Shown here piece after piece: positions 15,563-24,465 of a DNA stretch of 64,000 nt (the first letter of the stretch is position 1; every line of letters starts with the position of its first letter). The notes under the pieces were generated by a model, which saw only the letters and a list, made by a program, of their open reading frames with translations, did no database searches and was not told the DNA's origin. A program made the position numbers and the translations under genes. The DNA comes from Devosia yakushimensis (GTDB lineage: Bacteria > Pseudomonadota > Alphaproteobacteria > Rhizobiales > Devosiaceae): positions 1,860,001 through 1,924,000 of the forward strand of contig NZ_BSNG01000001.1 in NCBI RefSeq assembly GCF_030159855.1. The letters are read 5' to 3'.

Positions 15563-16336
15563 ATGCGGATCGATCTCAATTCAGACCTCGGCGAGGGTTT
15601 TGGCCCCTATATCATTGCCGATGATGCCGGGATCATGGACATCATCACCTCGGCAAACCTGGCCTGCGGCTATCATGCCGGCGATCCGGTGATCATGGAC
15701 CGCACTATCGGGCTCGCCAAAGCCGCAGGCGTCGATATTGGCGCCCATGTCGGTTACCCCGACAGGATGGGTTTTGGCCGCCGCCCGATGTCGATGGATT
15801 TGGCGGAACTCGAAAAGCACGTCATCTACCAATTGGGTGCCCTTGAGGGCCTGGCCAGGCCCTATGGGCGCAAGATCAGCCATATGAATCCTCACGGTGC
15901 CCTGGGCAATCTGGCCTGTGCCGACCGTGCAGTGGCCGATGCCCTTGTCCGTGCCATCAGCGCCTTCGATCCCGAGATTGCCTATCTGGTGTTGACCGGT
16001 ACGGAGCTCGAAACGGCGGCGCGCTCGGCAGGCCGGCAAACGATCAATCTGTTCCTTGCCGACCGCGCCTATCTGGCGAACGGCCAGCTCGCGCCCAGAA
16101 ACCTGCCTGGAGCCGTGATCAAGGACAGCAAGACCTCGACGGAGCGGATCATGCGGCTTCTCGACGATGGCACGCTCGTCACCATTGACGGCCAGATTCT
16201 CCGCATCGAAGTCCAATCTATCCTTGTCCACTCAGACACTCCGGGCGCCATCGAAATGGCGCGGGCGATCCGCTCGGCCATTACCGGCGCCGGCGGGGTC
16301 ATAACGCCGCTATCGGAGCTGCTCCAGCAATCATAG
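15563..16336 (+). CDS. pxpA: PxpA/LamB-YcsF family lactam hydrolase subunit
   Basis: This 257-residue protein is the hydrolytic subunit of the ATP-dependent 5-oxoprolinase family. Seen motifs are IDLNSDLGEGFGPY at the N-terminus, SANLACGYHAGDP near 30-42 and GAHVGYPDRMGFGRR near 66-80. The usual KPHGALYN is NPHGALGN here (HMNPHGALGN near 110), a non-conservative change in a highly conserved segment. It starts immediately after the second AccB-like gene. It probably hydrolyses a lactam after activation by PxpB/C; 5-oxoproline itself or a ring-substituted relative could be the substrate. Confidence 0.88.
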   Translation: MRIDLNSDLGEGFGPYIIADDAGIMDIITSANLACGYHAGDPVIMDRTIGLAKAAGVDIGAHVGYPDRMGFGRRPMSMDLAELEKHVIYQLGALEGLARPYGRKISHMNPHGALGNLACADRAVADALVRAISAFDPEIAYLVLTGTELETAARSAGRQTINLFLADRAYLANGQLAPRNLPGAVIKDSKTSTERIMRLLDDGTLVTIDGQILRIEVQSILVHSDTPGAIEMARAIRSAITGAGGVITPLSELLQQS

Positions 16337-16423
16337 CGAACGGTTATCTCATCAGACCGAGACCGCCTTGGCGCCGCAAAGAGCGCACGGCTACCGTCCA
16401 GCCATATTTCGAAAGGACCCAGA

Positions 16424-17188
16424 ATGCCATTCTCAGACTACAAGACCGCCCTGGTAACTGGCGCATCCACCGGCATGGGCTATGCGATCGCGGAACGGCT
16501 GGCACGGGAGGGTGTCACCGTCCATGGCGTTGGGCGCAATGTCGAAGGTCTTCAGAAGCTGGCGGATGCCTGCGGCGCCATTCCCCACGTGGTCGATGTC
16601 AGCGACACCGCAGCGTTGACCGAGCTGGTATCGGGTCTTGAAGTCGATATTCTCGTCAACAATGCGGGCGTTTCCCGCGCCGGCAATATCCTCAGCTCGA
16701 ACGAATTCGACATCGACGAACAGATCGACGTCAACTTGCGCGCGGCACTGCAGCTGGCGCGCCTCACCCTGCCCGGCATGATGGCGCGCAATCGCGGCCA
16801 CATCGTCAATATCACCTCGATCGCCGGTCATTACGAATTCGGCGGGCACACCGTCTATCACGCGACCAAGGCCGCCCTGCATACCGTGTCGCGGCAATTG
16901 CGTGTCGACGCCTATGGCAAGGATGTCCGGGTGACCGAGATCTGTCCCGGCCGCATCGAAACCGACATCTTCGCCAAGGTGCAGAAACTCGATCCGGCAG
17001 AGGCTCACAAGCGCTTCTTCGCCGATTTCGAATGCCCCAAGCCGGAGGACATTGCTGACGCCGTGGCCTTCGCGATTGCTGCGCCACACTATGTCAACGT
17101 AGGGATGATCGAGATCATGCCGACATTGCAGGTTCCCGGAGGACTGCGCACCGGCACAAGAACGGAATTCCCGTCCACCCGGGGCTAG
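16424..17188 (+). CDS. SDR oxidoreductase (YdfG/serine-dehydrogenase-like)
   Basis: This 254-residue NAD(P) enzyme has TGASTGMG near 12-19, NNAG near 80, a catalytic Ser in NITSIAGHYE, and YHATK for the Tyr/Lys pair. CPGRIETDIF near 180 is typical of the NADP-dependent 3-hydroxy-acid/serine dehydrogenase branch. AAAGGA precedes the ATG. It is 87 bases after pxpA but only 28 before the ABC ATPase gene, so it may belong to either unit. It would oxidise a hydroxyl of the imported substrate. Confidence 0.87.
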   Translation: MPFSDYKTALVTGASTGMGYAIAERLAREGVTVHGVGRNVEGLQKLADACGAIPHVVDVSDTAALTELVSGLEVDILVNNAGVSRAGNILSSNEFDIDEQIDVNLRAALQLARLTLPGMMARNRGHIVNITSIAGHYEFGGHTVYHATKAALHTVSRQLRVDAYGKDVRVTEICPGRIETDIFAKVQKLDPAEAHKRFFADFECPKPEDIADAVAFAIAAPHYVNVGMIEIMPTLQVPGGLRTGTRTEFPSTRG

Positions 17189-17216
17189 TTCGGCGCGTTT
17201 CTGCAGGAGGGATCAC

Positions 17217-18296
17217 ATGGCACGGCTTCAACTCAAGGACGTCTACAAATCCTTCAACCAGACGGACGTCATCACCGGCATCGACCTCGACATCGAGCAC
17301 GGAGAATTTGTCGTCTTCGTCGGTCCATCAGGCTGCGGTAAGTCCACCCTCCTGCGCATGATCGCTGGCCTCGAGACCATTTCGAGCGGCGAACTCTGGA
17401 TCGGCGACGAATTGTGCAATGACGTCCATCCGGGCGACCGCGGCATTGCCATGGTGTTCCAATCCTACGCGCTCTATCCGCATATGAGCGTCTACGACAA
17501 TATCGGCTTCAACATGAGGGTGACCGGCACGCCACGCGAGGTTCGCGACAGCAAGATCAAGAATGCCGCTCGCATCCTTCAGATGGAACACCTGCTCGAG
17601 CGCAAGCCTTCGCAGCTTTCCGGCGGCCAGCGTCAGCGCGTGGCGATCGGCCGGGCCATCGTGCGCGAACCTAGGGTATTCTTGTTCGACGAGCCCCTGT
17701 CCAACCTCGATGCGGCCTTGCGGGTCGATACCCGCATGGAATTGGCAAAGCTGCATCGGGACCTGGGCGCAACGATGATCTACGTCACCCACGATCAGGT
17801 GGAAGCCATGACCTTGGCGGACAAGATCGTCGTGCTCAATGGCGGGGTCGTCCAACAGGTAGGCACGCCGATCGAGCTTTATCAGCGGCCGGCAAATCTT
17901 TTCGTGGCAGGCTTCATCGGCAGCCCGAAGATGAACTTCATTTCCGTCGAAGTCTCAGATGTCGGCCAAGGAGGCCTAAAGGTCAAATCGCCCGATATAT
18001 CCGAATGCGAAGTGCCGGCTGCGACCGGCAACGTCAAGGCCGGCGACCGATTGACCCTGGGGATCAGGCCGCAAGAGCTGAAACTGGAGCCCGACGGCCC
18101 GATTACCGGCAATGTAACTGTGCTGGAACGGCTTGGCAGCGAGACTATCGTCAATGCGGATCTCGCCGATGGCAAGGCGATCCTGGCGGTTCTCGAAGGC
18201 GACCGGCCTCTCGATATCGGTAGTTCGGTGAAGTTTGCCTTTGATGGCTCCAAGGCGGTGCTTTTCGACGGTGAAGGCAGCGCATTACTCCCCTAG
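17217..18296 (+). CDS. carbohydrate ABC transporter ATP-binding protein (UgpC/MalK type)
   Basis: This 359-residue ATPase drives import by the downstream permeases. Walker A is GPSGCGKST (near 37), the signature is LSGGQRQRVAIGRAI (near 134) and Walker B is VFLFDEPLSNLD (near 153). The C-terminal TOBE/regulatory domain (about 240-355) is typical of the MalK/UgpC/MsmK group for sugars, polyols and glycerophosphodiesters. AGGAGGG lies upstream of the ATG. A 199-base gap follows before the binding-protein gene; it holds only a GAGCGGC..GCCGCTC hairpin (about 18327-18345). Confidence 0.94.
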   Translation: MARLQLKDVYKSFNQTDVITGIDLDIEHGEFVVFVGPSGCGKSTLLRMIAGLETISSGELWIGDELCNDVHPGDRGIAMVFQSYALYPHMSVYDNIGFNMRVTGTPREVRDSKIKNAARILQMEHLLERKPSQLSGGQRQRVAIGRAIVREPRVFLFDEPLSNLDAALRVDTRMELAKLHRDLGATMIYVTHDQVEAMTLADKIVVLNGGVVQQVGTPIELYQRPANLFVAGFIGSPKMNFISVEVSDVGQGGLKVKSPDISECEVPAATGNVKAGDRLTLGIRPQELKLEPDGPITGNVTVLERLGSETIVNADLADGKAILAVLEGDRPLDIGSSVKFAFDGSKAVLFDGEGSALLP

Positions 18297-18507
18297 CGCC
18301 GGCCTTCCATATGGCAACATGCATCTGAGCGGCCCTTGCGCCGCTCATAGCCGTTTGGTCTGAAAACCGGGCCTATCCATAATGTGCCGTTATCACTACA
18401 GACCGACAAAGTCTTTGTGAGGCACTGATGCCGGTGCCAATCTCGGGCATGCGAGGGAATACGTAGCGGCCGAGATCGGCAGCACGTACGCGACAATGGA
18501 GGAACAT

Positions 18508-19803
18508 TTGTTCGAGAACCCAAACAAGGCGGGCAATGCCATCCGGGGCCTCGCCTTTCTGGCGGCCGCGCTGTGCAGCTCGACGGCGATGGCCCAGGAC
18601 GCCCTGGAAGTGTGGTCACGCAGTGGCCCGCAGGCCGCCGAAACTTACAAGGCTGTCTTTGCTGCCTTTACCGAGAAGACCGGCATTCCGGTGGAGTATC
18701 TGGCCACCGTCGAGTTCGAAACCCAGCTTCAGGCCCGCGCCGCCGCCCGGGATCTGCCTGACGTTCTGATCTATGATCAGGCCAGCATGGCCTCCTACGC
18801 CAATGCCGGCATGATCCTTCCTGTCGTCCCCGAGGACCTAGCTGGCCACGACCAACTCAGCGAAGCGTCGTGGGACTCCGTTCGCATGGCCGATGGCGGC
18901 TATTACGGCGTCCCGTTCAGCCAGCACGCGCAGGTGACCTTCATTCGCAGCGACTGGCGCGAGAAGCTTGGCTTTGACGTCCCGCAGACACATGACGACC
19001 TGTCGGCACTCGCCACAGCCTTCGCCACGCAAGACCCCGACGGCAATGGCGTGGATGGCGACACCTATGGCATGGCCGTGCCAGGCACGACCGATCGCGG
19101 TTTCTTCACCTGGTGGCTGTCCTCCTACATGATGCAGCGTGGCGGCTCTTTCGTCACTGGTGGCGAAGGCAAGTACACGGTGACCGTGAACACGCCGGAC
19201 AGCGTCGCTGCTGTGGAATGGATTCAGAACCTGTTCTGCGGCACGCCCAGCCTGGTCCAGCCCGGCGCGCTGACCAATGCCAGCGCCACCCCATTCTTTG
19301 CCGAAAACCATGCCGGCATCTACCAGACCGGGCCCTATGCCATCGCCAATTTCGACAAGGCGCCGGGCAAGGACAAGTACGAAATCATCATTGCCCCGGC
19401 CGGTCCGGGTGGCAAGACGACCCTGACCGAGCGCACCAGCATCTATTTCGGCGCCACCTCGAGCAAACCCGATCAGCAGAAGGCCCTGGCCGAATTCCTG
19501 ATCAGCCCGGAGGCCCAATCACTGGGCATGACAGCGCCCGGCCAGCCCGTTGTCCGCCTCCCCGTCAATACCACTCTCAACGCGGCCGAAATCTATGGTG
19601 ACGACCGCTGGGCCGTGGTTGCCGATCAACTGACGGATTCGCAATTGATGCCATCCGATGTCGATTTCACCACCGCTCGCCTGGACATTGCCGAGACCTT
19701 CCAGTCGATGTTCTCGCAATGCACGAGCGACATTCAAGGGCAGCTCGATGGCCTCGCCGGACGCATTTCCGACGAGCTATCGCAACAGAACGCCCTGCAA
19801 TGA
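18508..19803 (+). CDS. ABC transporter extracellular solute-binding protein (carbohydrate type)
   Basis: This is a roughly 431-residue secreted binding protein of the MalE/UgpB (cluster 1) family: signal peptide with hydrophobic core GLAFLAAALCSSTAMA cut before QDALEVW, then an extended two-lobed domain. An ATG at 18496 is in frame, but it overlaps the GGAGG (18498-18502) that is ideally placed for the TTG at 18508, so TTG is preferred. Its stop overlaps the next gene's start (ATGA). The ligand is a sugar or sugar derivative, not identifiable by eye. Confidence 0.88.
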   Translation: MFENPNKAGNAIRGLAFLAAALCSSTAMAQDALEVWSRSGPQAAETYKAVFAAFTEKTGIPVEYLATVEFETQLQARAAARDLPDVLIYDQASMASYANAGMILPVVPEDLAGHDQLSEASWDSVRMADGGYYGVPFSQHAQVTFIRSDWREKLGFDVPQTHDDLSALATAFATQDPDGNGVDGDTYGMAVPGTTDRGFFTWWLSSYMMQRGGSFVTGGEGKYTVTVNTPDSVAAVEWIQNLFCGTPSLVQPGALTNASATPFFAENHAGIYQTGPYAIANFDKAPGKDKYEIIIAPAGPGGKTTLTERTSIYFGATSSKPDQQKALAEFLISPEAQSLGMTAPGQPVVRLPVNTTLNAAEIYGDDRWAVVADQLTDSQLMPSDVDFTTARLDIAETFQSMFSQCTSDIQGQLDGLAGRISDELSQQNALQ

Positions 19804-20756
19804 CCGACCAGGCGGGCGAGGCAATGACGCCTTTGGTAAAAAATGCGGCATCTCGCCCGCCTGCCGCCAGCTTGCGACGGCGGGTCAGGCCTCAATCCCG
19901 TTGGTGGACGGTCTGGCTGTTCCTTTTGCCGGCGCTGTTGCTGTTCCTCTATTTCAAGTTCATCCCGATGTTTGCCGGCATCCAGATGAGCTTCCAAAAA
20001 GTACGCCCCTTCCTTGGCAATGAATGGGTTGGCTGGTCGAACTATGCTGCGGTCCTCAACGATTCCCGCTTCCATGACGCCATCGTCCACACCCTGATCC
20101 TGGGTTTCGGACAATCCATCGGCGCCGTCATAGGAGGCCTCGTGCTGGCCTTGCTGCTCGAAGGCGCCAGCAAGACCCTCTGGTTCGTTCGGACGGCCGC
20201 GTTCCTGCCTGTGGTTACAGCCACAGCCGTTATCGGCGAAGTCTGGCGCATCATCTATTTTCCGGCGCCCAATGGCTTTCTCAATTCCGCTATCGGCTCG
20301 CTGGGGCTGGATCCGGTGCGCTGGCTCGAAGATCCCGCCGTTGCGCTCTATTCGGTCATGGCCGTCGGCATCTGGCAGGGCGCGCCCTACAATATGGTGA
20401 TCTTCCTTGCGGGCCTGGCCGGCGTCGACCGCTCGCTCTACGAGGCCTCGGCCATAGACGGCGCCAAGCTGCGCCACCGCCTCTGGTACGTGACGCTGCC
20501 GGCGTTGCGCCCTGCAATGACCATCGTGCTCGTCCTTGCCGCGGTTCGCAGCCTGCGCGTCTTCACCGACGTCTGGGTGCTGACTGGCGGCGGTCCGGCG
20601 GGAGCAACCGATGTGTGGATGACACGCATCTACTCGCTTGGCTTTGAACGCAACCAGATGGGCATTGCCTCCGCTGCCTCCATTCTGTTGCTGATCGCCA
20701 GCATTGCCCTGACGGCACTCGCCCTGCTGATCACCCGCAAGCGCGCGGAGAAATGA
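19800..20756 (+). CDS. ABC transporter permease, MalF/UgpA type
   Basis: This 318-residue inner-membrane protein has six predicted helices after a cytoplasmic, basic N-terminus. The EAA loop that docks to the ATPase is EASAIDGAKLRHRLWYVTLPALRPA (near residues 214-238). The ATG at 19800 overlaps the binding-protein stop, so a longer frame from 19719 is rejected. It pairs with the next gene to form the channel. Confidence 0.92.
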   Translation: MTDQAGEAMTPLVKNAASRPPAASLRRRVRPQSRWWTVWLFLLPALLLFLYFKFIPMFAGIQMSFQKVRPFLGNEWVGWSNYAAVLNDSRFHDAIVHTLILGFGQSIGAVIGGLVLALLLEGASKTLWFVRTAAFLPVVTATAVIGEVWRIIYFPAPNGFLNSAIGSLGLDPVRWLEDPAVALYSVMAVGIWQGAPYNMVIFLAGLAGVDRSLYEASAIDGAKLRHRLWYVTLPALRPAMTIVLVLAAVRSLRVFTDVWVLTGGGPAGATDVWMTRIYSLGFERNQMGIASAASILLLIASIALTALALLITRKRAEK

Positions 20757-21673
20757 TCATGAGCATCGCTAAAGCTTCGAGCCGGCCACGCCCCAAGCGC
20801 CCCCAGGTCAATAGCAGCAGCTTCGACACCGCCCTGGGATGGCAACCGGGCAGGACCGCTACGACCCTGTTGCGCGCCGCGGTCTGCGCCATCATCCTCT
20901 TCGTCTTTGCCGGCCCGATCCTCACCATCATTGCCGGTGCCTTCGATCTCAATCCCGACCCGACGCGCCTCACCTTGATCCCGCGCAATCCAAGCCTCGA
21001 AAACTTCGCGGTCGCCACGCAGCGCGGCATCTGGGGCTTCTTCTGGAATTCGCTGCTGATCGCCGGTTTTGGCCTGCTGCTGCAGATCATCGTCGCTGTC
21101 ACCGCCGGCTATGCCCTGGCGCGCCGGAAATTTCGCGGACAGGCCATCGTGCTGGGCATATTCCTCGCCACGATGATGCTGCCAGAAGAGGTAGTTGCCG
21201 TGCCACTCGCGGTCGTCCTTGGGGACCTTCCGCTGGTCGGCATCAGCCTGCGCGGCACGATTTTCGCCGTGATCCTGCCGGTGGCCGCCTCCGCCTTCTC
21301 GATCCTGGTCATGGCCGCCTTCATGCGCGACATTCCCGACGAGATCGTGGAGGCCGCCACCATCGACGGCGCCAGCGAAATGCGTATCCTCATCGAGATC
21401 ATCCTGCCCATGTGCAAGCCGGCGCTCGGCGTCGTTGCCATCTTCGGCTTCATCGGCATCTGGGATCAGTATCTACTGCCGATCATCGCCGCCAACCGCA
21501 CCTCGGATTATATGATCACCGTTGCGCTGGCGAGCCTGCGGGCGGATGTGCAAGTGGGCACCGGCGTATTGCTCGCGGGCGCGTTCCTCGCCCTGATCCC
21601 CAGCCTGATCGTTTACCTCCTGCTGCAGAACTCGCTGGTTCGCGGCATCACTTCGGGCGCGATCAAGGGATAG
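20753..21673 (+). CDS. ABC transporter permease, MalG/UgpE type
   Basis: This 306-residue permease has an N-terminal cytoplasmic stretch of about 45 residues, then six membrane helices. The EAA motif is EAATIDGASEMRILIEIILPMCKPA (near 198-222). It overlaps the preceding permease gene by 4 bases (ATGA). With the ATPase and binding protein it makes a complete importer feeding the two isomerase-type genes downstream. Confidence 0.92.
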   Translation: MIMSIAKASSRPRPKRPQVNSSSFDTALGWQPGRTATTLLRAAVCAIILFVFAGPILTIIAGAFDLNPDPTRLTLIPRNPSLENFAVATQRGIWGFFWNSLLIAGFGLLLQIIVAVTAGYALARRKFRGQAIVLGIFLATMMLPEEVVAVPLAVVLGDLPLVGISLRGTIFAVILPVAASAFSILVMAAFMRDIPDEIVEAATIDGASEMRILIEIILPMCKPALGVVAIFGFIGIWDQYLLPIIAANRTSDYMITVALASLRADVQVGTGVLLAGAFLALIPSLIVYLLLQNSLVRGITSGAIKG

Positions 21674-21725
21674 CGCCCTCCCCCTTCAACTTGCCGCTCC
21701 GCAACCCAACAGGATTGTGACCGAT

Positions 21726-22529
21726 ATGATTTTGTCCACCGTTACCGACGAAGTGCTGCCCGACCGCTCCCACGGCGCCTTTCCGCGGATATTCCGCACC
21801 GCCGCCGAGCAGGGCGTCAGCACTTTCGAAATCCGCATGGTCGAGGCCAAGCGTTTTCCTATCGTTGAATCCGAGGCCTGGGACCGGCTGCTGCACTATT
21901 CCAGGGAGTTCGGCATTACCTATACCAGCGTGTCGCCGGGCCTCTTCAAGACCAGCTTGCATAGCGACCTGATGCTACCGCACAGCAATCATCTGGCTGC
22001 CATGAGCATGGATCTGGCCGAACGGATCGGCGTCAAGACACTGGTGACGTTTGGCGTGCTGCGCGATCCGCGTGATGGCGCCGATGCCTTCGGCCGTGTC
22101 GTCGATCTGCTGCGCAAGACCGCTGAAGCCGCGGCGGTTCGCGGCTTCACGGTGCAACTCGAAAACCTGCCCCATACCTGGGCCGACACTGCCGACAATT
22201 GCCTGGCGCTCCTCAAGGCGGTCGACCATCCGGCCTTCGGCTATATCTGGGACGTGGGCAATCTTTATGAGGCCGAGCCTGGCGATTTCCGCCCCGGCTA
22301 CCAGAAGCTCAAGCCCTATATCCGCAACGTGCATCTCAAGGACGGCCGGATCGAAAACGGCCGCATGATCTGGCAGCAATTCGGCCAGGGCCTCACCGAT
22401 ATCCGCGGGCAGATCGAAACGCTCAAGGCCGATGGCTATGCGGGAACCCTGACCGTCGAGGCCAAATGCGAACCGCAGATGGACGAGGATTTCCCGAACT
22501 CACTGCGCTACCTGCGGTCTCTTCTCTGA
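21726..22529 (+). CDS. sugar phosphate isomerase/epimerase family (TIM barrel), copy 1
   Basis: This 267-residue xylose-isomerase-like TIM-barrel protein (AP endonuclease 2 superfamily) probably isomerises or epimerises a sugar or keto-sugar taken up by the adjacent ABC transporter. Metal-site segments are QLENLP (near 142), WDVGN (near 177), and HLKDGR (near 204), with a Glu in TVEAKCE near the end. The ATG at 21726 is preferred over GTG at 21717 because it matches the start and exact length of the second copy. It is about 55-60 percent identical by eye to the next gene. Confidence 0.85.
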   Translation: MILSTVTDEVLPDRSHGAFPRIFRTAAEQGVSTFEIRMVEAKRFPIVESEAWDRLLHYSREFGITYTSVSPGLFKTSLHSDLMLPHSNHLAAMSMDLAERIGVKTLVTFGVLRDPRDGADAFGRVVDLLRKTAEAAAVRGFTVQLENLPHTWADTADNCLALLKAVDHPAFGYIWDVGNLYEAEPGDFRPGYQKLKPYIRNVHLKDGRIENGRMIWQQFGQGLTDIRGQIETLKADGYAGTLTVEAKCEPQMDEDFPNSLRYLRSLL

Positions 22530-22622
22530 GCCGATAGCCCAATTCGTCCCGAGCCTGAGAACGGTTGCGAGCCCGCTCGCGCCGCAGGTTTTTCTTTGCC
22601 TCAAACACGCACAGGAACAATC

Positions 22623-23426
22623 ATGATCGTCACAGCCGTTACCAATGAAGTCTATCCCGATGCCTCCGCGGATTCGCTTCCCAGGATATTCGCCCGCGCC
22701 GCCGATGCCGGGATCAGGCATTTCGAACTGCGCATCGTGGAAAGCCGCCGTTTCCCTGCCTATGACGCCGATTCATGGGTTCGGCTAAAAAGGCTTGCGA
22801 ACGACTATGGCGTGCGTTTCACCGCCGCGTCACCCGGTCTGTTCAAGGCCGGTCTCGACAGTGAATTCCTGCCTCTCCACCTTGACCACCTCCTTCCCAT
22901 GAGCCTTAAGCTGGCGGCATCGGTCGACGTCAATACGATGATCGTCTTCGCCCCAAACCGCAGCGCAAGCAAGCAAGCCGGTGAGTTCAATCGGGTCGTC
23001 GATCTGCTCGGCGCGGCGGTCGACAAGGCCGCGGCCGAGGGTTTCACCATGCAGCTCGAAAACCTGCCCGGCAGTTGGGCCGACACCAGCGATGCCTGCC
23101 TCGCTCTGCTCCAGGCCGTCAATCGCCCCGAATTCGGCTATGTATGGGATACCGGCAATCTCTTTGAGGCGGAGCAAACCCATTTCCGCACCGGCTACGA
23201 AAAGCTCAAGCCCTATATCCGCAACGTTCACCTCAAGGACGGCGCTTTCGTCCATGGCCAAATGGTCTGGAAGCGCTACGGCGAAGGCGTCACAGACGTA
23301 AGAGGCCAGATTCAGGCGCTCAAGGATGACGGCTATGCCGGCACCCTTGTGCTCGAAGCGGCCTGCAAGCCGCACCATCTCGACGACTTCCCCACCTCGA
23401 CCCGCTACCTCAAGTCGCTGTTTTGA
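22623..23426 (+). CDS. sugar phosphate isomerase/epimerase family (TIM barrel), copy 2
   Basis: This is a tandem paralogue of the preceding gene with the same 267-residue length and the same metal-site segments (QLENLP, WDTGN, HLKDGA, LEAACKP). The start at 22623 has CAGGAA upstream; an in-frame ATG at 22596 lies in the spacer. Divergence is greatest in the mid-protein loop (residues 95-125), so the two may act on different substrates or successive steps. A weak terminator follows. Confidence 0.85.
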   Translation: MIVTAVTNEVYPDASADSLPRIFARAADAGIRHFELRIVESRRFPAYDADSWVRLKRLANDYGVRFTAASPGLFKAGLDSEFLPLHLDHLLPMSLKLAASVDVNTMIVFAPNRSASKQAGEFNRVVDLLGAAVDKAAAEGFTMQLENLPGSWADTSDACLALLQAVNRPEFGYVWDTGNLFEAEQTHFRTGYEKLKPYIRNVHLKDGAFVHGQMVWKRYGEGVTDVRGQIQALKDDGYAGTLVLEAACKPHHLDDFPTSTRYLKSLF

Positions 23427-23432
23427 CAACGT

Positions 23433-23454
23433 GCGAGAAGACGGCAATTCTCGC
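23433..23454 (+). terminator. possible terminator of the ABC-isomerase operon
   Basis: GCGAGAA (23433-23439), an 8-base loop and TTCTCGC (23448-23454) are followed by TAGCTTT, immediately after the second isomerase gene. Stem length is modest. Confidence 0.5.
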
Positions 23455-23555
23455 TAGCTTTCCAGGAGAGACCGCCGGCCGATCGCGGGTGCTGTCAGAC
23501 GAGCCCTCGATACGCACCTCGCGACATAGATGGCCCATTGCGGCCTCACGCCGAC

Positions 23556-24302
23556 CTAATATGTGGTCCGGCCGCCGGACAGGTCGAAAACACTAGCGGT
23601 GGTGAAGGAATTGTCCTTGCTGACCAGCCAGGCCACCATGGCGGCCGCTTCTTCGACCTCGAGGAAGCGGCCACGGGGGATGCGAACCAGCATATAGTCG
23701 ATGAATTCCTGGGTCAGCGTATCCAGGATGCGGGTCTTGGCGGTAGCGGGGGTGATGGCGTTGACGGCAATGTCGAACTTGGCCAGCTCCTTGCCCAGGG
23801 ATTTGGTGAGACCGATCACCCCTGCCTTGGCGGCGGAATAGGCGGAGAGATTGGGATTTCCCTCCTTGCCGGCCACCGAGGAGATATTGACGATGCGGCC
23901 GTAATTGCGCGCCTTCATCGAGGGGATAACCACCTTGTTGACGTAGAACGTGCCGTTGAGATTGATCTCGACGACGCGCCGCCACTCTTCGGGATCATAA
24001 TCTTCGAGGCTGGCATTGGAGCCGGCTATGCCGGCCGAATTCACCAATATCGACACCGGGCCGATTTCCGCCTCCACATCGGCATGCGCGGCAATAAGGC
24101 CATCGAGATCGGTAATATCAACGATCTGGCTGGAAGCGCCCTCGCCCAAAGCCGCAACGGCCGTGGCCAAAACGGTGGGATCGCGATCCCAAAGGCTGAC
24201 TTTGGCACCCGAGGCCAGGATGCGGTGGGCCATGGCAAAACCCAAGCCCTGGGCGCCGCCGGTGATCACGGCGACCTGGCCATGCAAATCGATCTGGTTC
24301 AT
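23556..24302 (-). CDS. SDR oxidoreductase (FabG/2-keto-3-deoxy-sugar-acid dehydrogenase-like)
   Basis: This roughly 248-residue classical SDR has TGGAQGLG near 14-21, NSAG near 85 (N-S-A-G instead of NNAG), Ser in NISSVAGKEG, and YSAAK. The C-terminus FDLSGGRTTY and the mid-segment TPATAKTRILDTLTQEFI resemble dehydrogenases acting on deoxy-keto sugar acids (L-fuconate or L-rhamnonate routes). An in-frame ATG at 24335 would add 11 residues, but MNQIDLHGQVAVITGG is the family-like start. It faces the isomerase operon tail-to-tail and may work on the same sugar. Confidence 0.85.
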   Translation of the reverse strand: MNQIDLHGQVAVITGGAQGLGFAMAHRILASGAKVSLWDRDPTVLATAVAALGEGASSQIVDITDLDGLIAAHADVEAEIGPVSILVNSAGIAGSNASLEDYDPEEWRRVVEINLNGTFYVNKVVIPSMKARNYGRIVNISSVAGKEGNPNLSAYSAAKAGVIGLTKSLGKELAKFDIAVNAITPATAKTRILDTLTQEFIDYMLVRIPRGRFLEVEEAAAMVAWLVSKDNSFTTASVFDLSGGRTTY

Positions 24303-24465
24303 GTCGGAAAAGGCCTTGTTCAAAAGTTGCAGCATGACGCGGGCCGGCGATGGTCATGCCGAAACCCGGCGCATCGCGACTCACGGGCGCCCCTCCTCAG
24401 GCGGCGCTTCGCCTCCGAACAAATCATCAAATACCGGCCGGATCGAGCCTTTTTGGCGCAGCGGC

